Assembly: GCA_024449915.1 (NCBI GenBank) | Contig: JAMZAV010000809.1 | Location: 186,001-250,000, forward strand | Reading direction: 5' to 3' | DNA length: 64,000 nt | Source: Sweltsa coloradensis | Lineage: Eukaryota > Arthropoda > Insecta > Plecoptera > Chloroperlidae | Shown here: positions 44,935 through 54,520 of the stretch, piece after piece | How the letters are laid out: each line of letters opens with the position of its first letter | How positions within the stretch are numbered: position 1 is the stretch's first letter | Notes under the pieces: generated by a model | The model's input: only the letters and a program-made list of their open reading frames with translations | The model's database searches: none | What the model was told of the DNA's origin: nothing | Position numbers and translations under genes: made by a program

Positions 44935-45648
44935 CAAGGAAAACGCTTAAGTCCCGCCGCGTTGATGGATGAGCTTTTTTGTAAGTTTTTAGTTTGCGTA
45001 GGACCACTTTTCCTTTGCAAGTGCTTTTTGAATGCATTGTAGGTGATTGTTGTCAAGTTTCTATTGTTAATTGTTATTATAAACCTAAAAAAAACTCATA
45101 TCAAAAACTTTATTCTATGGATTCTGGCAAACTTTTTCTTTCAGAAAGCAATACATTACCATAACCTTAATGTCCACGTAAAATATGAACTTTGTAGCCC
45201 CACCCGTTTGGTCATAATTGGCCCAAACATCACGAAAATATCGGGGAAAAAATCGAAAAAATAACGTAAAAGTACGATTTCTACGAGAAATATTTCTTCA
45301 AATGTCCCTAAAATCAGAACATATCTAATTTTAATGATTTCAAACGTTCCCATAAAGTTTCATCAAGATCGGAGTAGCCGTTTGCCTGGTCGCGAGCCAA
45401 ATATCACGGAAATATCACATTAAAAATAAAAATAAAATCTTAATAGTACGATATTCATGAGAAATATTTCTTCGATTGCACCCAAAAACGTAGCAAGTCT
45501 AAGTTCAGAGATTTTGAAGGTCTCCTCCAATTTTCATCAAGAACGCATATGCCGTTTGCCCGGTAGAGAGCGAACAAACAGACAAAAAAAAACGAGCTAT
45601 ATTTTTCGGGGGGGTCAGTGAAATTGGTCTCCGCTTCGCTCATCCAAT
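44935..45648 (-). mobile_element. Helitron-like family B copy 2
   Basis: Minus orientation: the start side (GATGAGCGAAGCGG) lies near 45648 and the tail (CGCGGCGGGACTTAAGCG) near 44940. Internal signatures CCGGGCAAACGGCATATGCG and TTGTAGCCCCACCCG (plus side) are present. The terminal CTAG is altered, reading ...TTCCTTG on the element's strand. Confidence 0.7.
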
Positions 45649-46130
45649 AACAGGCGAACGAATTGTGTCACCACAAGTTTATAGGTCCACACAATAGCCT
45701 ATTTCTAGAAAATCTAGTGTACAAAAAATATGTTTGGCACATTTATAAATTTCTCCAATACATACGGAAGCGCAAAGAAGTGAGGTATTTAAGCTGGAGT
45801 AGCTGGTACACAACGTACATCCAGTTTTCCAGAAGTAGTTTCTTCGATCTCCTTTGAGACCTGCCACCTTGTAAGCTTCTGTGAACAAACTTGGGACGTG
45901 CTTTAACAACCAGACTCAATATTCATGCCTGGGTCCTGTAAATCGACGGAAATGCAGAGTACAAGTTCTGACATTCAGCGGATATGTATTCGCAACTGCA
46001 CCCTAATGTAGTCGCGTCCTGTGCTCGTGATCCGAGATGTACCAATGGATTAACTTTGCAGCAGCTCGAGAAGAGGGAAATAATCAAAAAACTATTGCAA
46101 TTCAAAACGTGAATGCAATGAAATATTGTA
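45649..46130. other. Intronic DNA, unassigned
   Basis: No exon or known repeat seen between two family B copies. Confidence 0.35.
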
Positions 46131-46852
46131 CTAGGAAAACGCATAAGTCCCGCCGCGTTGATGGATGAGCTTTTTAAAGTTTTTAGTTTGCGTGGGATAT
46201 CTTTACTTTTGCAAGTGCTTTGTTTTGCTGCCTACGCATTGCAGGTGAATGTTGTCAAGTTTCTTTTGTTTCTTGTCAATTGGTATTATTTACCGTAAAA
46301 AACTTATATTAAAAGCTTTATTTCTATGGATTCTGGCTAACTTTTTCAACTTTTTCTTTCAAAAGGTACTACATCACCATAACCTTAATGTCCATGTTTA
46401 ATATGAACGTTGTAGCCCCACCCGTTTGGTCAGAATTGGCCCAAATGACACGAAAATATCGTACAAAAAAACAAAAATCTTATATTAAAAGCTTTATTTC
46501 TATAGATTCTGGCTAACTTTTTCAACTTTTTCTTTCAAAATGTACTACATCACCATAACCTTAATGTCCATGTATAATATGAACGTTGTAGCCCCACCCC
46601 GTTTGGTCAGAATTGGCCCAAATGGCACAAAAATATCGCACAAAAAATCGAAAAAAAAAATCGTTAAAGTACGATATTCATGAGAAATACTTCTTAGATT
46701 GTACCCAAAAACGTGGCAAGTCTAAGTTCAGAGATTTCGAAGGTCCTGTCAAATTCGGTAAAACAAACAAAAAACAAAAAACAAAAAAAAACACCTGAGC
46801 TAAATTATTTGGGGGGTCGGTGAAATTGAAGTCTTCGCTTCGCTCATCCAAT
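46131..46852 (-). mobile_element. Helitron-like family B copy 3
   Basis: Minus orientation, full length: CTAGGAAAACGCATAAGTCC at 46131 and CGCTTCGCTCATCCAA at its other end. Carries the tandem duplication of the TTGGGCCAATTC/TGGACATTAAGG segment also seen in copy 1, so that duplication predates the spread of these copies. Confidence 0.73.
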
Positions 46853-46967
46853 TAGATGGTTTTATGTTGTAACTGTCGCATCTCCCTAACATGGGCCGAA
46901 CTTTCTTGCTCATAACATAGTTTCTTTGAAGCTAAATAATATAAAGAACTTGTATTTATTAAGTTTT

Positions 46968-47359
46968 TTGGATGAGCGTAATGAAGACTAAATAAAAGCT
47001 CTGGTGTTTTTTGTCTGTTTAATTCGCTCTCTACCGGGCAAGCGGCATATGCGATTTTTGTGAATTAGTGTGGTCCGACGAAATCTCTGAACTTAGATCT
47101 GACGAGTTTTTGGGTACAATCGAATAAATATTTCTCATGAATATCATACTTTTACGATTTTTTTCGATTTTTAATGCGATATTTTCGTGATATTTGGGCC
47201 GATTCTGACCAAACGGGTGGGGCTACAACGTTTATATTTTACATGGACATTAAGGTAATGATGATGTATAGTGCTTATTGAAATAAAAAGTTGGAAAAAG
47301 TCAACCAAAAAAGCTCATCCATCAACGCGACTGGAAAAAGCGGTTGCGAAGCGGCCTAG
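46968..47359 (+). mobile_element. Helitron-like family B copy 4
   Basis: Short copy from TTGGATGAGCGTAATGAAG to GCGGTTGCGAAGCGGCCTAG, with CTCTACCGGGCAAGCGGCAT and TGGACATTAAGG inside. It has a single (unduplicated) middle segment and an A-type tail. Confidence 0.68.
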
Positions 47360-47679
47360 GCTATAGTATATAATAACGCAATATAAATAAATAAAAAACT
47401 TTCATCACCATTGTATTACATTACATTGCAGTTGGAGACAGAACTCGACAAACAGGTAAATTCAGTGTGTACAGATGTACACGCATTTATACATATTAAT
47501 TTTAGCTGGAGTATGTTTGTTTTCGCATCGTTATTTGTTGCTACCTGCCACTGGTATGTCCTCTAATTTAGTTCAATTGTGAATATAAGCAGCTTGCTTG
47601 TATGTTACAATATTGTGCTTTCTTACTTATTTCGATCCAGTTTGTTCGTTTTAAATGAGCACACGTTTCGTCTCCTCAG

Positions 47680-47835
47680 GTCCACTTCCTGCGCAGCCAG
47701 CGTCGAAGTCTGCGTGCCATGCGCATCCGTGGCAAGAGGATAATGAAGACTCGTGTTCCCTCCATATTCTCGACGGTGATGTCATTCGTAAACCCCTTGA
47801 AGATCCTGGGGGTTCTAGGGTTCACGTCGAAGAAG
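47680..47835 (+). CDS. Perilipin/Lsd-like gene, basic-region exon
   Basis: Acceptor TCTCCTCAG (47679), donor AAG|GTAAGG (47835/47836). 52 whole codons, phase 0 on both sides. It reads VHFLRSQRRSLRAMRIRGKR, strongly basic and amphipathic, then VPSIFSTVMSFVNPLKILGV, a hydrophobic amphipathic stretch. Directly after the hydrophobic exon this gives a likely membrane or droplet anchor with positive flank. The open frame from ATG 47655 overlaps in the wrong frame and is a shadow. Confidence 0.85.
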
Positions 47836-49295
47836 GTAAGGAAACTGAACACTTTGCGACGATACCTGCCGGTCTGCTGAGAATCTAGAAACTTCTTGCA
47901 TTGAACGCTGAAGATTCTTGGTGCCGAGTTCTGAAGAGGCCACTGCGAGTACAGCTTGCAGTTTATGGCATGTTGGGATGGGCGTGACATCCTCTTCAGT
48001 CTAGTAACGACAGACTCGCTCTGACACATTTAAGTTGGCACATCTACAACAATCTTGAACTCAAAATCAAAATAGCATAATTATACTGCATCATTATTGT
48101 AACATTGTACTTGCATGTTTTGTGTGCTTTTACGTAATTTGTTGCATGCTTCTTACATGCTTTCGCACTGATCTTGCACGTTTCATTGCTTTTTCTTGCA
48201 TAACTTTTCTATCTAATCATTAACAATATAAATGTATGTTAATTTTCTGTAACATCGTTTGTTATTAGACAGTAGAAATTAGATTCTTGAAGTCTGGAAA
48301 GGAATAAGAGAAACGTGGACAGACCGAGATATAATTGGATATATGGGATGGAGGTAGAATTGGGAAGATCGTGAGACATGGAGGAACTCGTTGTTAGCAC
48401 CAACGTGCAGACGAAGAGACAGACTGTGGACACGGCTGTACCAATCTAATCATGTGTCGCAACATAACGTAACTTGTAACAAATACTCGAAAAACGCTAG
48501 GGTGTTTTTAGTGAAAGAAAGGTTTAATATGTGTTGTACTTATAATGCTGCAACAAGGAACATACATTTCAATTTTATGTACACTAACTACAGTCCATTT
48601 TTTAACTAATAATTAACATTTTACTAATTCTCGTATGCTAATTTATTTGAGTTTGAGTATTTGAGTTGCTTCAATTAAAGCCTTGCAATTTGTTTGTTTG
48701 TTTGCATGCTTGTTTGTTTGGTAAAGTTTTGTTCCAATGGTTGTCACATTAATAATTGTTGTTTTTCTTGTAGTTTATGTTAATTTATTTCTAAGTGAAA
48801 AAGTTAACTGCATTTACCCGTCAGATGGACATCCATACGCTTATTCGATTAAATGTTCTATATCGTAATAGTTTTGCTAATTATTTTTATTTGTTACTGT
48901 CTATTACTTGTATAATTATTATTTTTATATTAAAATATTAATTTAATACTGCTTATATAATATTCTATTATATAATAATTATTAATTTTGCAGTCATGAA
49001 TTGAGTTAGAAGCTGTGCTCTTTCTGCCAACATACATTATAAATACTCTGGCCTAATTGATGTCTAAAACATTACGAATAAAATATAACCGTTATTTCTG
49101 AAACAACCCGTATGCCCAAGAATTTTCTTTTTCCAAATTTATGCCTACTATATTATCTGTATTTACATTTTCTTACCTTGAATAAAGGAACGGAACAAAA
49201 GTAAAAAACTGGCCAATTCAATTATCTTTGCTTGTTGATTTTGTATTTAATAACATGCGCATGCATATAATACTAACGTATTTGTTGTGTATCAG
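47836..49295. other. Intron, no gene seen
   Basis: 1.46-kb intron, AT-rich, with TTTG repeats near 48690-48720. No transposon family recognised, in contrast to the two longer introns. Confidence 0.5.
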
Positions 49296-49430
49296 GAAAC
49301 CAAGAGGGATCTGGAGGTTAGCACGCGGTCCCAACTACACGAAGAAGATGACGACAAGGAAAACGTGTTGGAGAAGCTGAACCGACTGAGCAAAGATCTT
49401 GACAGCATCGAAGATGACCCTGATTTCCAG
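49296..49430 (+). CDS. Perilipin/Lsd-like gene, acidic exon
   Basis: Acceptor TGTGTATCAG (49295), donor TTCCAG|GTAACG (49430/49431). 45 codons, phase 0 on both sides. It reads ETKRDLEVSTRSQLHEEDDD, then KENVLEKLNRLSKDLDSIED, ending DDPDFQ: polar and acidic, with one short coiled-coil-like helix. Cytosolic tail in the proposed topology. Confidence 0.85.
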
Positions 49431-49721
49431 GTAACGCTTTGTGTTCACTTTGTTGGATGAGCTCGGAGTCAGAATAACCAGGTTTTGATGCAGACTGCAG
49501 GGGGTTATTCTGGATTACTCTGAAACTCTTACCACAAGGTTGAGGTTGGCACTAGTATGTTACATCTGAAGTTAGATTATAACAATAGTAACCTAAATCC
49601 CCCAGTTTTTACATTGTCCTCTTTTGCGGATCCGGTAAGACCCCTCCTTCCCCTAAGACCCCCGGAATCCACCGCCTTGTTTCTTTGTGATATATACTCT
49701 AAAGAAAGCTCTACACATTAA

Positions 49722-49870
49722 GGGTACGTTCCGAATGATGCTCCCACGCGCCCACAACACCCAGACATGCCTAAGATGCTGGGCGTTACGGGCGTTGTGA
49801 TGGCGGCGGTGTTTACGGAATCCTTTGGGCACGCCCAAGCATGCAAGTTAGCATCATACGAAACGTACCC
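49722..49870. mobile_element. 149-bp MITE with terminal inverted repeats
   Basis: Ends GGGTACGTTCCGAATGATGCT and, inverted, GGGTACGTTTCGTATGATGC: 19 of 21 terminal bases pair. The interior is GC-rich with GGGCGTT repeats. GGGTACGTT-type ends resemble PIF/Harbinger- or ISL2EU-related MITEs (from memory). A target duplication is not clear. It ends only 50 bp before the last exon, inside the 490-bp intron. Confidence 0.75.
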
Positions 49871-49920
49871 ACAGTAGCACACAGTCCACATTATAGTAAC
49901 GACACCCTCCTTGATTCCAG

Positions 49921-50283
49921 CCCGACTCCACCATGTCTAGCGAGACAAGTACCTCCAGCTCCAGTGGCGACGCGAGTGAAGAATCTGAGGACGTCGAGAC
50001 GCCGCGCGCCACGAGGACGTCGTCCTTCATCGCCGACATCATCCAGGAAGAGGACGAGGAATTAGAGGACGTGTCTTCCGTTACCGAGCCTGCCACGCCC
50101 TCCTTCACCGTGGGCGACAAGTTCGGAGACTCAATATCACAGGTCTCCGAGAACGGCGACTTCTCCTCTCTGTCGGCCAGCACCCCTAAGGTCTACCCCG
50201 ACCTCTGCGATAGTCACGACTCGGCGATCAAACATCTCTCTACTGTTTTCAATCAAGGTTTAACGCCTCAAAGCTCTTTCTAA
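49921..50283 (+). CDS. Perilipin/Lsd-like gene, last exon
   Basis: Acceptor TTGATTCCAG (49920), phase 0; stop TAA 50281-50283. 120 codons rich in Ser, Glu, Asp and Thr: MSSETSTSSSSGDASEESED, then DIIQEEDEELEDVSSVTEPA, and a C-terminus ending FNQGLTPQSSF. Disordered and acidic with many possible casein-kinase-type phosphorylation sites, which would fit regulation of a lipid-droplet protein by kinases (inference). The in-frame ATG at 49933 is internal. Together the five exons code for roughly 300 residues; the N-terminus is not assigned. Confidence 0.85.
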   Translation, partial: PDSTMSSETSTSSSSGDASEESEDVETPRATRTSSFIADIIQEEDEELEDVSSVTEPATPSFTVGDKFGDSISQVSENGDFSSLSASTPKVYPDLCDSHDSAIKHLSTVFNQGLTPQSSF

Positions 50284-52968
50284 TAGATGTTAGACCCCTT
50301 GAGAGTGAGACTATGGACTGATTTTAATACAAGCTTCCATTCATATGTTTAAGTGTTTGTTGTGATGGGTCATTTTAAATATATTCATAACTGGCAGCAT
50401 CAGTGCTTGTTGATGTTGTCTAAAGTAAAGTTAGAGAATAATTATCTGATAAAATGAAGTAATTATTCATGTTATGAATGTTGATATTGTGTGATTTTTT
50501 TACAACGTATTTATTTCATTCTATCATAATATTGTCAAATAACATTACGTACAGCTTCCATGTTTTGGGAAACAATTACTATAATATTGTCCAAAACACC
50601 TTTTTGCTGAAACTGTAGGCCTATATGAGGTACATATCATTTTACATTTTTAATATGCACGTCTTTGTAAAACTTTGTATGCATATTATTATTATTGTAT
50701 TAGAAGTTTTGCATACATGAATACAACACTAAATCAGACCAAAAGTTTTTCTTTCACGTCAAAATCCATTCCTTTTATCCTTGGATTTGTAGGTTTTCTT
50801 GTTTTTCTTTATTTCATAAAATCACATGAAATTGCATTAGATACCAAAGAGACTGCGCGCTATGTTACAATGGAATAGATACGAATAGGATATTAACAAT
50901 TCAATTTCTAGGAAGTTAAGTTGATGTTTTCCCTTGTAAAACATCTATTTTTACTGTTTTCGGTTTAATTCATGATAATTATTTTAATGCTGAACATCGT
51001 CTCGATTAGCCAAAGTGCATGAATATGAAACGTTAAGCAATATCCAATCAATCGATCAAAGTTAGTAGGAATTAATTGAACAGTTTTTTAGAATACGACA
51101 CTCTCTTGATTGTATTGTATAGACATAAATTTAAGAAGTGCTGGATTTCAACCGCCTACAAACCTGCGTGCCAGTCATTAAGTTCGAAGTACAAGTTGAC
51201 GTTGTTGCCGCCCTCCCTACTAAGGTAGGGCCTACAGTTGATTTAAGTGTTATTAGGAAGAGGTAGGTCATTATAATAAAAACGAATTTTCACCACTAAA
51301 AACATTTCGTAATAAATAATTTTCAGCACCAATTCACTGCTTTCGGACAGAACAAAAACAAAGATACAAATAAGTTTCACCGCAAATACCTGCCTCTGAA
51401 TTCGAATATCTACTTTTTACTGCAATCTGAGAGTCCACCAAAAGTTAACAAACACATCCAAGGGGATATAGATATAGAGCTATCAACTAATGTAGAATTA
51501 TTTTCACCACCAATTCACTGATTCGGGCATAATGAATACAAAAATTTATTTTATTTCCACCCCAAATATCTGCCTCTGTTAGGTTGTTGCACAAAACTTA
51601 AAAAAAATACTATAAACTATAAACTTCACATAATCTTTACTCTCTTTTTATACTATTTTCTTTTTATACTTTCTTTCTCTTTGAATATACCGGTACTCAT
51701 AATTGCATATCGGAGATCACATGAAACAAGATCTTCAGAGGAATTTACAGTGCTTGAAAATGTACAATTCCAAGGAAACTGACAGTCCAGGTAATATCCA
51801 ATTGAAAACAAATACCTAACTTAATAACTGAATTGGAAATTATTCACTACTTTTTACTGATTGCTATTTCCTCATAGGAACTCGTAAAATAATCAATTGA
51901 TTGTTTCAAGTCTTCAATAAGCAGTATAAATACCCACCCAGCCTGGTGTTAAAGTTCATTTTTGTATGTTGTGTAATAAACCAGTCCAGTGTATAATTCA
52001 AATTCAAATCTAAAAAGAAGCAATAATTTTATTATATATTTTACGAGACCCTTTTTGAACTAATAGAGAATGCCTGTAGTTTATTTGAAATAGGCCTAAC
52101 TACTGTTAACAAAACAAAGCTTACTAACAGTACGACGTGAAAATGTTAGTTTTAATACCGGAACACACTCTTAGACAGAATTAATTAATTAGAAATTACA
52201 TAACCGCTTATCCCATAGTGACCGTAGAATGAACGCTTGTCATCCCCGCTTGCCATGTGGTGCGTGGACGCGTGTTCGACCCCCGGTCAGGGTGGATGGG
52301 GATATTTTTTAAATACACACTTCACACGCCTTTGTTGATGACAGCACAAGTATGTTTTAGTCCTAATCTAATCTTTTTAGTTTTAATCGTACTGGCGGAA
52401 ATAAAAAAAAAACAATTTTTGATCATATTGTGAGACATTGGGAGACATTCTGCCATTTTCAATTACTTGTTTCATCGCATATTGTTATTTACTAAATTTT
52501 AAATGTTCTGGGGGAAAATCTAAGTAATTAGTGGGGTGCGCCAACAAACTATCCCAGTGTGTTTATCTAATAAAAAGCGTGAAAGTTTCACATTATTTCC
52601 TTTGAAGTGGGTCGAGCGTTCCACGACGACACCTGACAAGACACTATATACGGTAGAACAATATTGTGTAGTGGTTCTGTCAAAATATGCTGATTACCAA
52701 GAAGAGGTGTGATTTCGGAATGCATATTTTTGCGTTGTTTGGGTGTATATTTGTGTACAGTTTCAAGACTCGATTTTCTAAAGGGCTGTTTTAGATTGGA
52801 ACGATGCTCTAGTCTTGTATCAGTGTGGAACAAAAAATAATTCACCAAAACGCATATTTTTGCACAATTTCAGTCTCAAAAAGCTTAAAAAATTCGTGTA
52901 TGATCACAGTAACAAAACATAACTTTCCAAACTGAAATATCCCCTTTAGTGCTAGGTTAACGTGGTAA
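50284..52968. other. 3' UTR and intergenic DNA
   Basis: After the stop, AATAAA hexamers at 51311 and 51975 could end the transcript; which is used cannot be told. At about 52230-52300 GTGTTCGACCCCCGG resembles a Pol III B box, so a worn tRNA-SINE piece may lie there. Otherwise no gene. Confidence 0.4.
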
Positions 52969-53345
52969 ATGAATGGTAAGGTTGGAGCTGTTTTTGTTGA
53001 TCTTAGGAAAGCATTTGATTCAGTACCTTTTTTACCTCTTTTAATAAAACTAAAAACCAGGTATAACATAAGTCCTTATTTGTTATCAATATTGGCGGAT
53101 TACTTTTTAAAAAGAAAAATGTTTATCAATCTTGCAAAATATAGTTCAAAAGTATTCAATATATTTTGTGGAGTACCGCAAGGATCAATATTAGGACCCC
53201 TTTTATTTATTCTTTACATAGATGATATATCTACTATAATGGGAGGAATCAATTATATTTTATATGCTGAGGATGTTGAAGAGATCTGAAGATGTCTTCA
53301 AGAAGTTTTAAAGAGGATGAATGATTGGTTTAAAACTCAGGAACT
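52969..53345 (+). pseudogene. LINE reverse transcriptase, N-terminal piece
   Basis: Reads VDLRKAFDSVPFLPLL (palm, first catalytic Asp), VPQGSILGPLLFILYIDD (the PQGS box of non-LTR RTs), then YAEDVEEI where a FADD-type catalytic motif is expected. The second-Asp motif is thus degenerate and a stop follows at 53287-53289. Jockey/CR1-like by the look of the PQGSILGPLLF box. It is continued, after the TIR insertion, by 53807-54495. Confidence 0.8.
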
Positions 53346-53355
53346 TGATATTAAT

Positions 53356-53806
53356 AGGGAACTGGCCTTGGTTTCAAATATATCTTACACGTATATAGTC
53401 ATTTGTAACATTCAATTTAATAAACATCGCAATCAAAATAAACTATAAAAAATAAAATCTGTAGATTCTATGCATGTTCAAAGTTCCTGGGATTTGACTT
53501 CCCGCACAAAGACTTAAGTCCGCGCTCTTTTGGTTGTGACGTTATCGTGAGGTGAGGAGGGGAAGCTGATTGGCAGAACTGCCAGCTCGCCGCCTCGGCA
53601 AACCTCACGATCACGTCAAGCCCACCTGCAATGGCGCATGGCCGTTTTTCGGCGCGAAGCCCGGTTCAAATTTTTCCTCGCTCACAGTTAACGCTAATAA
53701 AAGCCGGAAGCATAAAAAACTTTACTGGCCGGTATTTGAGGTTATTAGTAGGGACATATTCAAATTTGGTAATGAAGGACAGTTCCCTATTATAGTAAAA
53801 CAAATT
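53356..53806. mobile_element. Short TIR element inside the LINE
   Basis: Ends AGGGAACTGGCC and, inverted, AGGGAACTGTCC (plus side GGACAGTTCCCT), 11 of 12 bases. Inside is a further inverted repeat GACGTTATCGTGAGGT / ACCTCACGATCACGTC around 53536-53616. No transposase frame. The LINE coding sequence before (ELDIN) and after (SKTNFIIF) can be read as continuous once it is skipped, so it clearly entered the LINE later. The direct repeat ACTGGCC at 53361 and 53724 lies inside it. Confidence 0.65.
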
Positions 53807-54495
53807 TTATTATTTTTCATAAGGCTAATGATAGAAGCATGAATGATATTCATTTGACGTTGAATTGTAATGGTAATCTAATTTCTAGAGTATATGAATT
53901 TAAATATCTTGGAGTTTTCTTAGATTGTAATTTAAATTTTAAGAAACATTATGAATATGTATGTAATAAAGTATCATCAGCAATAGGAATTATAAGTAGA
54001 ATGAAGAGGTTTGTAACAGAGAGAATGTTGAGGTTACTTGTAGATTCTTATATTCACTCTATTATTGATTATTGTTTAGTGGTTTGGGCAGTAAGACCTT
54101 CTACCGAATATGTTGTACTTCAGAAGAGAATTGACCATCTGTTTGATTCAATTCCTATGAGCCAAGATTTACAATCTGATTGCTTCACGATTGAGGAAAG
54201 AATGAAATATAGCGTACTGGTAAATACATACAAAATATTGAAAGGTATGTATTCAGGTATTTTACGCAATATTTTTCAATTTGTTGATCGTGATAGAAAT
54301 TCTATTCTAATGAACTCTTTGAAAGTTCCTAAATTAATTTCTGAATCATTAAGAAAGTCATTCTTGTACAGAGGAGTATCCTTTTGGAATTCAATTTCTT
54401 ATGATATTAGAAGCCAATTTACTGAGCTAGGAATAGTACAATTTAAAAGTAAAATTGAAGCAATGATAATGAATCGAAGAACAAAGAAGAATTGA
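53807..54495 (+). pseudogene. LINE reverse transcriptase, C-terminal piece
   Basis: The frame 53839-54495 reads VYEFKYLGVFLDCNLNFKKH, the YLG motif after RT motif E of non-LTR elements, then the helical thumb (MKRFVTERMLRLLVDSYIHS) and the conserved C-terminus ending FKSKIEAMIMNRRTKKN with a stop at 54493. The joint to the preceding RT needs a frame change near 53825. Orientation and order match 52969-53345. Confidence 0.8.
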
Positions 54496-54520
54496 TTTTT
54501 ACTATTTTACTATTTTTACA

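Noticed and set aside
47655..47888. 77-codon plus-strand frame
   Set aside because: It overlaps the basic-region exon in another frame; the exon's frame joins its neighbours in phase and this one does not.
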